Positions 9,739-19,627 of a stretch of 56,955 nt of DNA are shown piece after piece. Origin of the DNA: Thraustochytrium sp. TN22 (lineage: Eukaryota > Sar > Bigyra > Thraustochytrida > Thraustochytriidae). The stretch is taken from assembly GCA_013306675.1 (NCBI GenBank), contig JABLUY010000237.1, positions 1 through 56,955 of the forward strand, in the 5' to 3' direction. Below the pieces are notes generated by a model that saw nothing but the letters and a program-made list of their open reading frames with translations, was not told where the DNA came from and did no database searches. Position 1 is the first letter of the stretch; each line of letters starts with the position of its first letter. The translations under genes and the position numbers were made by a program.

Positions 9739-12393
9739 GATCGCTTCGCGCTGTCGCACTAGCTAGCTAGGCTGCGCTACGCCGCGTTGAGTCCTCCCCG
9801 CTGCGCCGGGACCGCGCCGCGCCCTGGCTCCTCGAAGCGGTTCTGCCTCGCCTGCCGATCCTACGCATGCCTTGCGCTGCCTTGCCGGCGGCATCCTGTT
9901 CGCGCTCCGTCTCCGAGTCATGAAAAGTGTGCCTCTGTCCTTTGATTGCGGCCTGAGCTACCCGGGTACTAAGGACTTACTGCACGTGCTGTCCGGCGGA
10001 CCGCGCAAAGCCGTCACGGCAGGAAAAGATCAGGGCCCGGAGCGGGGGTGAGCGAGGGCGAGCAGAGGCCGCCAAGGCGAGAGATCGAAGCGAAGCGGGC
10101 GGGAGCGAAGCGGATCGGTTCCCTGGCGATGTAGACATGCCCGCTTGGGGGTGCCGGACGACATGAGGACCACATGAGCCGGCTGGGCCAATCATTGCAA
10201 GCGAACAAAGAACAACTCAGGCCCTGAGCAGTCGGGAGCGGCCTTGGGCGTAGACGGGGGCGCAGGAATCGCCGGCTTGCCCCTCTTTCGAACAAGCGCA
10301 CCGGGCGAACAGGTTCTCTACAACCGAACCTGGGCCCAACGACGCCCAACGACGCCGGGATTTCTTGAAAGGAGCAAGCTTCTGTTCCCAGGAGCGGTCT
10401 TGGCTGGCTTGACAAGGGCGTACAGAGGCCGCCAGCATGCCTCCCACCGCGAGAAATCGTCGTCGGGGCTAGCTAGCAAACTAGCTAGCTCTAGCTCCCA
10501 ACAAGAACAAGCGAGAGAAGATGTTCTCCGGCGATGACCACAGAGATTTTAATTAAAGAAGAAGCCAGCAAAGCCGTTCGCAACAGCATGTTTCAAGTTT
10601 GCGCTGGTCGAGTACAGAGAAGCCTCGTCTGCTTGCTGGCGGCAAACAAACAAGAAGATGCGGCCCTTTTCCTCAGCAAGCACCTGCGGCTCGTCGACGA
10701 TCAAAGCTCGATGCGCCGATGCGCCGCGAGGCCTGAAGCGCCGTGACGCTGCGCCAAGTCGCCGCTCGCATTAATCACCAGCCTGCGAGATGGCGCTTCG
10801 CGCCACACTGCCACAGTCGCGCCTCAGCCCGGCCTTCTCCCTGCTCTTAGCCACCAACACGACGGCGAGCAGGCCTGGGATACCGCTTTCGCCGCAGGCC
10901 GGTCAAGCAAGCACCGCCCACTGCCAGCGGTCGCGGCACGCTCCGCGCAGCCGCGCTCTCTCGGCCAGCGGCTGCACTGACTCGACAATGGTAGTGGGTC
11001 TGAGTCGCGTGGCGCCGGGTCGGCAGGGTTGACCCGCGAATCTCGCCGCGCTCGCGACGACCGCGCGAGCGAGCCTCGTCGGCGGCCAGGGCGTCAGCCA
11101 TCATCGCGAGCTGAGAGAGGCGCAGCCGCACAGGAGCGCCGGCCAGGGCGTCCTGATGACCCGACTCGGCGTGCCAAGCCTCCGCGTCGCGGCACTCCTC
11201 CCTCCATGGTATCCGATCTTGCGGGCGTCGATCGTTTGGCTGCTGCTCGTCAAGTACATGTTCAGTCGGCCCTGCTCAGGCTGACCGACCTTGGCAGTGC
11301 GTCAGCCCGGCCGGACGCGGCGGCTTGGGCTCGCTCGTCCTCGTCCTAGCTGGGGCGTCGCATTGCAGCTGCTCCCAGCGCGGTGTCGCGGCCGGCGAGG
11401 AGGGCGAGCGAGCAGTAGATGTCAGCGCCCCCGCCCCGCACGCACGCGCCTCTTCTCGACTGAGGCAGTGCGAGCGCGCACATGCGACGCAATTCTCTGC
11501 CGGCACCGCTGCGACGTCACCGGCAGCCTCCACTGCAGTGCCAGTGCAGGCCGAGTCAGGGCCAGCCTGAGGAGCTTGGCCTTGGCGTGGCGGCTGACTC
11601 CAAGTCCGCCGGCGGCGCGATTCGGCGGGGTCGCCGCGCTTGCCTTCACCTCCAAGCTCCAGGCAGGTAGGTGGCTGGAGCCGCGGAGCGAGCCTCGGTC
11701 CCGGTCCGGGCGGTTTCTGCGGCCTGGGCAGGGGGAGGGCACAAGGCCTTCGCGCTCGCTTCCTGGTGTGCAAGCCCGCCGGCGCCTGGCCCTAGCTAGC
11801 TAGCCTGCCAGCACGCAAGCGAAATACTGCGGCATGAGTCCGCATGACGCCAAGGCTTGCCAAGCTCATCATTTTTCGTCTCGCCCGCCGCCTTCCAACG
11901 CGCGCCGGCTCGCTTCCAGCCCGTAGGCAAGCACTGGCAGGCAGGCGGCCAACCAGTCGGCCCGTTCAGCCGCGTCGTCGAGGGCCCCGCCCCAGTTTGC
12001 CCGTTCGCTCGCCGCACGGCGCGGCGCGGCGCAGGTCGCGAGTCCCAGGCTCGGCCCCAACCTCGACGTCATCGTCGGCCTCGCGCTGTCAGTGTCAGTC
12101 GAGCTCGCAGCGAGTCGCGCTCTCTCGCGCTCTCTCGCGCACTCTCGGGTTGCCGAAGACTCGACGGCGTGACGGCGTGCGAGGTGTTCAAGTTGGGAGC
12201 ACGGCACAGCGCCGTCACCGGCCGGCAGCGACCGCTACCCGCGAACTGCGACGCGCTGATCGATCGTCGATCAGACGGCGGGCGGGGTCGAGGGAAAGCG
12301 GAGAATCAGCAGTCCCGAATCAGCAGCAAGCCAGCAAGCAATCAATCGATCGAGGCCCGTGATTCCTTGTGGTGCGTGCACCAGCCAGGCAAG
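9739..12393. other. 2.6-kb gene-free stretch
   Basis: No convincing gene was found. Short ORFs on both strands lack recognisable motifs. The stretch holds several CTAG-rich palindromic patches (near 9761, 10468-10492 and 11792) and TCGCGCTCTC pyrimidine-rich repeats at about 12117-12145, just before the pyrophosphatase. The frame of the pyrophosphatase stays open back to 11857 without conserved content. Confidence 0.5.
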
Positions 12394-13536
12394 ATGGGGA
12401 GCGCGACGAGCCAGCCGAGCGAGGAGCTGAGGCAGGAGTACTTCGAGACGGTGGTGCGCGAGCTGCAGCGCGACGAGGACCTGCGGTGCGCGCTGATGGC
12501 GCGCGTGAACGAGGTGACGGCGAACGCGACCGGCAACAACGAGGAGGAGTGCAAGGACGCGGAGATGAGCGGCGACGAGGACAGCAGCGCGAGCGACGGC
12601 GAGCGGCACAAGCCGGTGCACGATATCGAGCACCTGGCGCTGGGCGAGGAGGGTACGACCTCATTTCGGCTGCAGGCGCGCAAGGACGGCGAGTCGGTCT
12701 CGCTGTGGCACGACGTGCCGCTGCGGCATGAGCAGTCGCAGTACCTGCACTTTGTGTGCGAGATCCCCAAGTGGACCAAGAAGAAGTTCGAGATCGCCAC
12801 GGACGAGCACGGCACGCCCATCAAGCAGGATGAGAAGAAGGGCGTGCTGCGCGAGTTCAAGACTGGCGCCTCCGGCTGCCTCTTTAACTACGGCTGCCTG
12901 CCGCAGACCTGGGAGGACCCGGGCTTTGTGCACCCCGACTGCGGCGTGGGCGGCGACAACGACCCGCTCGACGTCTGCGAAATCGGCATGTGCCAGATCC
13001 CCACGGGCGCCATCCGCGTCGTCAAGGTGCTCGGCGTGCTCTGCATGATCGACGACGGCGAGGCTGACTGGAAGGTCATCACCATCGACGTCAACGACCC
13101 CTGGGCGCCCATGCTCAACGACGTGGACGACGTCGAGACCCACGTGCCGGGGCTCATCTCCTCCATCCGCGAGTGGTTCCGCAACTACAAGGTCGCTGAC
13201 GGCAAGCCGCAGAACCACTTTGGCCTCGACGAGAAGTGCATGCCGGCCTCCTACGCCTGGGATGTCATCAACGAGTGCAACGAGTCCTGGTTCAAGCTCA
13301 TCTCCGGCAAGCGCGTCCGCACCGAGGACAAGAAGATCTCCTCGCTCTCCCGAAACTATCGCATGTCCATGGTGCGCCTCTCCCCTGAGCAGATCGCCGA
13401 GCTCCGGAACCTTGGGCACCTCGGTGGCCACGCCGCCGATGCCAACCCTCAGCTCGCCTCCTTTCAGGAAGACGCTGCCGCTGAGACCGCCGCTGAGCAC
13501 GAGGACGACCAGGAGATGACTCCGGTCGTTGCTTGA
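12394..13536 (+). CDS. Soluble inorganic pyrophosphatase (family I, eukaryotic type)
   Basis: Hydrolyses pyrophosphate to two phosphates, pulling biosynthetic reactions forward. The start chosen gives 380 residues. After about 75 residues of acidic, low-complexity extension, the family I fold begins ('SLWHDVPL...'). The diagnostic signature 'GDNDPLDVCEIG' (about 187-198) holds the metal-binding aspartates; 'FNYGCLPQTWEDP', 'DDGEADWKVI' and 'VREWFRNYK'-like 'IREWFRNYKVADGKPQN' follow in the expected order. A Ser/acidic tail follows. The N-terminus MGSATSQ fits an N-myristoylation motif (Gly2, Ser6), unusual for this enzyme, so membrane tethering is possible. The reading frame is open upstream to 11857, so a longer, targeted isoform cannot be excluded, but that extension looks non-coding. 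Confidence 0.95.
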   Translation: MGSATSQPSEELRQEYFETVVRELQRDEDLRCALMARVNEVTANATGNNEEECKDAEMSGDEDSSASDGERHKPVHDIEHLALGEEGTTSFRLQARKDGESVSLWHDVPLRHEQSQYLHFVCEIPKWTKKKFEIATDEHGTPIKQDEKKGVLREFKTGASGCLFNYGCLPQTWEDPGFVHPDCGVGGDNDPLDVCEIGMCQIPTGAIRVVKVLGVLCMIDDGEADWKVITIDVNDPWAPMLNDVDDVETHVPGLISSIREWFRNYKVADGKPQNHFGLDEKCMPASYAWDVINECNESWFKLISGKRVRTEDKKISSLSRNYRMSMVRLSPEQIAELRNLGHLGGHAADANPQLASFQEDAAAETAAEHEDDQEMTPVVA

Positions 13537-13566
13537 ACAAAGTGAAACCAAGCTGGAGTCCACGCC

Positions 13567-13630
13567 GACGCAATGCGATGCGCCGCAATGCAATGCAATG
13601 CGACGCAACGCAACGCGACGCAACGCGCTG
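13567..13630. repeat. Imperfect pentamer array
   Basis: Consecutive GCAAT, GCGAC and GCAAC pentamers follow the pyrophosphatase stop codon. The array looks like a mutated 5-bp microsatellite. Confidence 0.7.
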
Positions 13631-13767
13631 ACTCCGCCTGACTCGCGGAATGCCGCGTCCCTTTTGTCCCCTCGCAAACGTGCCGCTTGGAGCGCATGCT
13701 TCGAGCACCCTCTGACTCGAGCCGAGCAAGCTTTGGACTTGCTCCGAACGTTCGGCTCGCTCACCCA

Positions 13768-13784
13768 CCCCCCCCCCCCCCCCC
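13768..13784. repeat. Poly-C homopolymer
   Basis: Seventeen consecutive C in the shared 3' flank of two convergent genes. Confidence 0.95.
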
Positions 13785-13926
13785 AACCCTACCGTACTTC
13801 TCCTCATGCTTGCCCCGAAACCCAAAGAAAATAGCATGTTGTCACACTGTCACAGATACAGATCGAGGTCAGCCAGCGGCTTTTCCGTCGCCTCAAGCTT
13901 GCTTCGCTTCGTTGTATCGAAGAGGC

Positions 13927-15387
13927 TCACAGATCAATGTCAATCTCGTTCGCGTCCACCACTGCCACGGGCGCAGCAGGAGAAGCAGGTGGAGCCGGAG
14001 CAGCACGGGCAGCGCCGCGATACGGAATCGTTACGGGCGATTGATGTGCAAGCCCCAGCATGCCCAAGAATCGGTCCGTCTGTGGATTGCCCATTTGCCG
14101 CGGCGCCGGCGCGCGCAGAAAGCTGCGGTTGTTGCCGCCTCCGCTGGGAGGCTCGTACGCAGGCACGGTGCGCTCGAACCACGACGGGTCGATGCGCAGG
14201 TCCTCGCCCGCCCAGCGCTGCGTGCGCGCCTCGCGCTGCGCCGCCACGGCCTCGTGCAGTGCCTCCCAGGTCGGCACCCGGTGCCGAGGCGCGCACAGGT
14301 ACGGCTGCGTAGCCTCCAAGATCCCGAGCCATTCCGCGTCGTAGGCGAGCCTGAGCTCGCCGCTCTCCTCGCGCTCGACCGGTCCTGGCACCTCCAGCTC
14401 GCGGATCTGCAGGTACTTGCGGCCTGGCAGGCACTTGTCGAGCGCCAAAAAGTGCGTCTCGGGTGCCGCCGCAGCCTCCGCCCCCCCGCCTTGCTGCTCC
14501 TGCATCGGCGGCGCGGGGTGGCGCACGCGCGCGGTGAACATGACATGCATGTGCGCGGAGAACCAATGGTGCGGCCGAAGGCGATGCAAGAGCATGGCGG
14601 CCGGCGGGCTTCCGAGCGTGTTGTTGGCGATCTCCTTGCGCAAAAACCGCTTGCGCGAGAGCAAGCCCTCTACGTTGCCATGGTGCGCGATGCCGAGCGG
14701 CCAGTCGTGCGACATGAAGGCGTCGATGCGGCCCGTGAGCAGCGCCATCTGCGCCACCTGCAGCGGCCGCAGGTGATAGATGCTGCGCAGCGAGGCCGGC
14801 GGGTACGGCGGCCGCTCGGTGCGCGGGAAGTCGTGCATGTAGTGCCGCTCATTGAAGATGCCGCTGAGGCCGCCCACGCGCAGGCCGCCCGCGCGCACGA
14901 CGCCCGCCTGCCCCAGGTAGTAGATACGTGGCGCCAACCAGCCGCCGTAGAAGAGCTCCTGCATGTAGTTGGACGCCTCGTGGTTGCCCCCGATCACCAG
15001 CGTCAGCACCGGCGCCTGCAGCTCTCCCGTGTAGTACTTGTAGAAGCACCCGATGGCCTTATACTTGTCCGGCACCGACATGCACGCCAGATCGCCCGCG
15101 TTGCGCACCGCCTGAAAGTCGCCGCACACCAGCAGCACGTCCACCTGCTCGCGGCGTTTCTCCAGCTCTGCGTAGATCTCCTCCAGGTGCCCGTGGCAGC
15201 AGCCCTCCACCGCCACGCGCAGCTTGTGCGGCACCGCCGCGAGCACATCCCGCTGTGGCGGCGGCGGCATCTGCCGCGCCTGCGCGGCGGCGGTCTCCGC
15301 GGCGGGAGGGGCGGTGGCTGACGGGGCGGCGGCCGTCTCGCTCGCAGCGGCCGCCTCGGTCGCCCCGGTCTCGCCTGCGCTCGCCAT
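13927..15387 (-). CDS. DBR1: RNA lariat debranching enzyme
   Basis: Cleaves the 2'-5' phosphodiester branch of excised intron lariats in the nucleus. The protein has 486 residues; a 55-residue Ala/Pro-rich N-terminal extension precedes the canonical start 'LRVAVEGCCHGHLEEIYAEL'. Metallophosphoesterase and DBR1 landmarks follow: 'CCHGH' (63-67), 'LLVCGDFQAVRN' (85-96), 'LVIGGNHEASNYM' (130-142), 'GLSGIFN' (173-179), 'FMSHDWPLGI' (224-233) and 'FSAHMHVMF' (late 270s). The DBR1 C-terminal domain is recognisable ('FLALDKCLPGRKYLQI', then 'WAGEDLRIDPSWFERT'). Its presence shows that introns are spliced in this organism even though the genes of this window look intronless. It lies tail-to-tail with the pyrophosphatase. 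Confidence 0.95.
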   Translation of the reverse strand: MASAGETGATEAAAASETAAAPSATAPPAAETAAAQARQMPPPPQRDVLAAVPHKLRVAVEGCCHGHLEEIYAELEKRREQVDVLLVCGDFQAVRNAGDLACMSVPDKYKAIGCFYKYYTGELQAPVLTLVIGGNHEASNYMQELFYGGWLAPRIYYLGQAGVVRAGGLRVGGLSGIFNERHYMHDFPRTERPPYPPASLRSIYHLRPLQVAQMALLTGRIDAFMSHDWPLGIAHHGNVEGLLSRKRFLRKEIANNTLGSPPAAMLLHRLRPHHWFSAHMHVMFTARVRHPAPPMQEQQGGGAEAAAAPETHFLALDKCLPGRKYLQIRELEVPGPVEREESGELRLAYDAEWLGILEATQPYLCAPRHRVPTWEALHEAVAAQREARTQRWAGEDLRIDPSWFERTVPAYEPPSGGGNNRSFLRAPAPRQMGNPQTDRFLGMLGLAHQSPVTIPYRGAARAAPAPPASPAAPVAVVDANEIDIDL

Positions 15388-15764
15388 GGCGGAGGTTGCT
15401 CTCTCTCACTCGCTCGCTCGCTCGTTGCGGGTTTGGAGGCACCGGCACGGCGCCGTGGCGAGGACGAGGACGGAGCTGGTGCGGACCGCGCTTGGTACGG
15501 GCAATGCCAGGCTCGTGTACTAAGGGGGCTTCGCCCCGTGGCAGGCATCCAGTACGGAGGCAGAGCAAAGACCAGCAGAGGCATCATGAGAGCTAAAGTC
15601 CAGCAGAGGCATCGTTTCCTTCTTCTCTTTCTCTCTAAGGCGAATTGGACGTGGTTGGTAGGCCTACGCCGCAACAATCGGGTACGCCGGGTGCCTTGCA
15701 TTTCGGCGAAGCGCATCCTTGCTGGGTGCAAAATGGTCAGACTCGAGCATGGCTGCAGTGCACC
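15388..15764. other. DBR1 upstream region
   Basis: No gene is seen. Immediately upstream of the DBR1 start is a CTCTCTCTCACTCGCTCGCTCGC-type pyrimidine tract (about 15396-15425), similar to CTCG-rich patches near other starts in the window. The left part is lower in GC. Confidence 0.5.
15398..15426 (-). promoter_or_regulatory. (CTCG)n / (GAGC)n tract before DBR1
   Basis: A short tetranucleotide tract lies about 10-40 bp upstream of the DBR1 start codon. Comparable CTCG/GAGC tracts occur at 18566-18580, 26850-26880 and 31015-31040, all intergenic. A promoter-proximal role is inferred only from position. Confidence 0.3.
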
Positions 15765-17427
15765 TTAGGGCACGTCGGCAGCAACCTTGCTGTCGGAGGT
15801 GCCCGAGGCGCGACGGGTAAAAGCAGAGCCGGGGGTGCCCGGGGTCTCGGACGGGGTGGCGGCCGAGTTGGGCTCGCCGTTGGCCTCTGGGGTTGCCTCG
15901 AGCTCGAAGAGATCCGGGAGGTTCTTGAACTTATCGCTCGGGTTGGTGTGCGGCATGCGGCGGTCCGAGGAGGCACGGCGCGATGGGACGCGCGTGGTGA
16001 AGTGCGGGAAGTGCACGTGGCGCGTGCTTGCCGCGGCGCGCATGGTGCGCGGCGTGCGAAGGGTGTGGTCGCCGGGCGAGTTGGGGGGGACGGTGTCCTC
16101 GAAGAGATCCTTGAGGCGCGTGGAGCGCTGCGCGTTGAAGGCCTGCAAGGTCTGCGGGCGATTGACAGTGAGCGCATGCGCCTGGGTTTCGAGCGCCTCG
16201 ACGACCTGGCGGCGCAGCACGTCGGCCTCCGGGTCGTTGCGGCGCATGACGCCGTTGTAGACGCGCATGTTGGGCACGTCCTCGGTCCAGAACTCGGACT
16301 TGTGGTCGAGGGGAACGACCTCTTTGAGCTTGAACATCAAGATGCCGGTGATCCAGATGCAGAGGATGTTGACCAGGGTGAGCAGAAAGCTCCAGCCGGC
16401 GCCGCGCAGCAGCGTGCCCTTGGTAACGTCGTCGAACTCGTGGTTGCTGTTGTCCATGATGACGTTGAGATCGATGGCCTCGAGGTCGATGTAGTCTGTG
16501 TTGGCGAAGCAGGCCATGGCCAGGAGCACGCCCGTGTTGACGGCGGGCGGCAGCAGCGCCGCGGAAATGGCGACGCCAACGAGAGAGGACGTGTTGTTGC
16601 CCAGCACGCTGAGGGCCACGCCGACGCCCGAAGGCGCGGCGATGGCGATACCGATGAGCACGGCCGTACCATAGGAGCGCGACCACATCTCCTGTGTTGG
16701 CAGGGTATCGCCCGCGACCGGGACGGCGCAGAGACCGCCGATGAAGCCGACGATGACGCACAGAAGCAGACCGGCCAGTTCGGAGAAGAGCCCGGTACGG
16801 AACATGTGCAGGTCGCGGAGCGTGACGCCAAAGGTGACGGCGAGGATGGGGCCCATGAGCGGCGAGACGAGCATCGAGGCGACGATAACGACGGCATTGT
16901 TCTGCACGAGGCCGACGCAGGCCAGCGTGGACGCCACCAACACGAGCACGACGTAGTCGAAGGAGAACTCGCTCGACGCGTTCACCAGCTCCACGACGCT
17001 GTCCACGGCGACGCGGCTGCGCACCGTGTTGCCAAAGCCCTGCACGATCTCCTCAAGGTGCTCGTACGTGGTGGGCAGCTTCGGGTCCTCGGGCACAGAC
17101 TCGCGCGCCACGCTCTCGTACACAGAGTCCACGTCTTCGACATCCTCATCGCCCTCGCCGATGGTGGCCGCGCCGGTCTCAGCGTCCACGTCCACGATGC
17201 CGGGGCCGGACACCTGGTCCGCGTCGGACGACTCGGAGGAGGCCGAGGAGATCGAGGGTGCGAGGCCTGCGGACGGGACGGGCGCGGATCCGCGCAACGC
17301 GGGGGGGGCGGCCACTGGCGGCATGCCGCCTGTCCTCGGCCAGCCCTGCACCGCCTGCAAATCGCCCTCCTTGATGTAGCCGGCCTGCATGGCGGCATTC
17401 AGCGCAGCGGCGGGCAGTGACTCCTTG

Positions 17428-17466
<39 letters not shown>

Positions 17467-18110
17467 GAGGGCCGCGAGCGGCCCGTGAGGCCCTCAAAAA
17501 GGCCCGTCGATGGCCGCTTGGGCGCCTCAATGACACCGCTTGCACCCGAGAGAGGCGGCGTCGGCGGACGGGTGCCGCTCAACTTGCTGGCCAAGAGCGA
17601 CGACGCGACCATGGACTGCGGGCGGTCTGTGCGCGGTTCCTTGGGCATCAGCTTGCTCGCTACGCGGCTCAGCGCCACGGGCACCACGGAGACCACGCCG
17701 AGACCGTCCTTGGCGCTGCCGATGCCGCGATTCTGCAGGCGCGCCAGCATCTGCTCCGCGTCCGAGGTCCTGCACATGAAGAAGAACATCGCCCATCGCG
17801 ACGACCCGTTCAAAAACGGAACCTCCGCGATCAGGTCCACCTCTTCCGAGTTCAACTGCAGAAAGTCGCGCATATCCGCGGCCACGTTTTTGAGCACGAC
17901 ATCCTCCTCTCCGCCGCCTTCGGACGCCATCGACACGACCGACGGCACGGGCTGCATGCCGCCGGTGCCCGTGCCCGTGCCCGTGCCCGTGCCGCCCGGG
18001 CTCACGCTGCTCGCAGTGGCGTCCAGCTTGGCGTCCTTGTGCTCGCCCTCCCGCGGCGCCTTGCGCCTCGCCGTCACCGGCACGCTCACCATCATCATGG
18101 ACGTCGCCAT
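15765..18110 (-). CDS. DUF389 family multi-pass membrane protein
   Basis: A 781-residue protein of the DUF389 (TIGR00341-like) family, a membrane family of unknown function best known from bacteria, archaea and some algae or protists. Residues about 70-150 form the small N-terminal domain ('VDLIAEVPFLNGS...AEQMLARLQNRGIG...VVSVVPV'). A 200-residue linker rich in Ser/Pro/acidic residues follows, with a 12-Gln run at about 216-227. The DUF389 membrane core spans about 385-595: 'FDYVVLVLVASTLACVGLVQ', then 'NNAVVIVASMLVSPLMGPIL', 'GTAVLIGIAIAAPSGVGVAL', 'LVGVAISAALLPPAVNTGVL' and a final helix. The N/S/P-rich segments (SMLVSPLMGP, AALLPPAVNTG) are family hallmarks. A polar tail of about 185 residues is probably cytosolic. 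Subcellular site is unknown. Confidence 0.85.
17433..17468. repeat. CAG/CTG repeat encoding poly-Gln
   Basis: A pure trinucleotide run, CTG on the + strand, codes for twelve Gln in the linker of the DUF389 protein. Length polymorphism is likely. Confidence 0.9.
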
Positions 18111-19627
18111 GGTGCCGACGCAGCCGACCGAGTCCCGCCGAGCCCAGCCGCCCGCCCGCGCCGCGCGCGACCTCGCTCGAGCGCCGCCCTCCCTCTCGCG
18201 CCGCCCTCTGAGTCGTGCGCCGCCGCCGCGCTGCTGCCTGCCTGGCTGGTAGCGGGCCTGGCCCGGCGCCTCGTGAGCGAGCGAGCGCGCGAGGACGCTC
18301 CTGCCACCGCCGCCGCCGCCGCCGCCGAGCCGCCGGGTCCGCGCCGGTCACGCCGCGCGCCGCGCTGCCGCGCGCGAGCGAGCGCCGCACGCGAGCGCCG
18401 GACGCCGCGCGCGCGCCGCACGCTGGTTGGCGGTCTGCCGCCGCCCGCCGCCGAGGGAGCCGTCCGAGCCGAGCTGCAATTCGAATTTGAACGCAAGCCG
18501 GGCTTGGTTTGAATTTTGAAAAGGACAGCCAGGCAACTTGAAGGCAAATCGACTTGCAGTGGAGAGCGAGCGAGCGAGCGGCAGACCGTGACTTAACTCA
18601 CTTCGCAAGGTACAGGCTCGCGGTGCAGCGCGGCGCGGCGGCGCGCGGGGGCTCGCGTCGTCGACGCGGCGTCCGGCGCGCGGGCGGGCTGGCCGGCCGG
18701 CCTGTCCGCGTGGTCCCGGCCACGGGCGGCGGTCCCGGCCAGCCTGCCGCGCTTGGGGAGCTTTCCTCCGGCGGCCTGCACGCGTCCTGCACGCTCTTCC
18801 GGCGCTGTCTGTCACCGGGAGGACGCAGGACTACGGCGGCTACGAGTGCGGCAGAGGCGGAGTCGACGCGGGCTGCAGGAGGCCGACGGCGGCTCGGCAG
18901 GCGCAGGCACCGTCACCGTGACCTTGACTGGCGTGAGGCAGGCTGCGTCGCCGGCGCAGTGCAGGCGGCGTGTGCTGGAGGGATGGGCGTGCCGCCACCG
19001 GCGGCTGGCGCCGGCGCCTGCCACTCACTGTCAGCGCCAGCGCGCTTGATTGTGGTGATGTACGTCGTTGCTGGAGTCCCCGCGCCGGACGGGGTCCTCG
19101 CTCGCTCCGGCCCGGGCCGCGGTGCGCCGGCGCCTGCAGTGCCGTCACCGCGTTGGTCACGTTGAGATGCAAGAAGTCGGCGAGTAGGACCTGCGACCTC
19201 CGAGTCGCCGAGCTCTCAACTTGAAGGCTCGCCGCGGCTAGGCTAGGCTCGCCGGCGACACGCCGCGCGCCACGTCCGAGTCTTTCTATCTTAGCTCTGT
19301 CTCTCTCCCAGGCCGCACTGGCAGTGCGGCGCAAGCCTTGGAGTGGCTTGCAGTGGCCGCCACCTTCAGCCAGGTTCGAGGCTTGGCCGGGCCTTTCCTG
19401 CTAGCCAGACGAGGATCCGCCACATCCCCTCCCTCCATTCCTCGCCCGCACATCCCCTCTCTCCGTTCCTTGCCCGCACGGCGAGGCGAGGCGGGGCGGG
19501 GCGGGGCGGGGCGGGGCGGCGCAGGCAAGCTTGGTCTGCCCTGCCTGCGCCCGACCGCACGCCCGTCTCGTACGCCCCAAGCGCCAGCGCGTGCGTGGTC
19601 GGCGTGCGTGGTGGTCGTTAGGTCGTC
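18111..19627. other. 1.5-kb divergent intergenic region
   Basis: Lies between the DUF389 start (leftward) and the MCM9 start (rightward). No gene is supported. It includes a lower-GC patch at 18475-18560 and a GGCGGG array at 19487-19518 about 110 bp before the MCM9 ATG. Confidence 0.5.
19487..19518. repeat. GGGGC pentamer array upstream of MCM9
   Basis: Five to six successive GGGGC units, GC-box-like, lie about 110 bp before the start codon. They could be promoter-proximal or a simple repeat; G-quadruplex formation is plausible. Confidence 0.7.

Larger units (their letters stand above)
13537..13926. other. Convergent 3' flank with GCAATGC repeats and a poly-C run
   Basis: This lies between the pyrophosphatase and DBR1 stops. 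Positions 13567-13630 are an imperfect array of 5-bp units (GCAAT/GCGAC/GCAAC). A run of 17 C lies at 13768-13784. No gene is seen. Confidence 0.7.

Noticed and set aside
11857-12393. N-terminal extension of the pyrophosphatase
   Set aside because: The frame is open, but the peptide is Arg/Ser/Pro-rich with no conserved content, and the ATG at 12394 precedes the family's N-terminus.
13687-15321. 544-codon + strand ORF
   Set aside because: Antisense to DBR1; composition is Arg/His/Ala-rich and no family motif is present. GC-rich genes commonly leave the opposite strand open.
15645-17420. 591-codon + strand ORF
   Set aside because: Antisense to the DUF389 gene, Gly/Asp/His-rich with no motif; a mirror of the real gene's codon usage.
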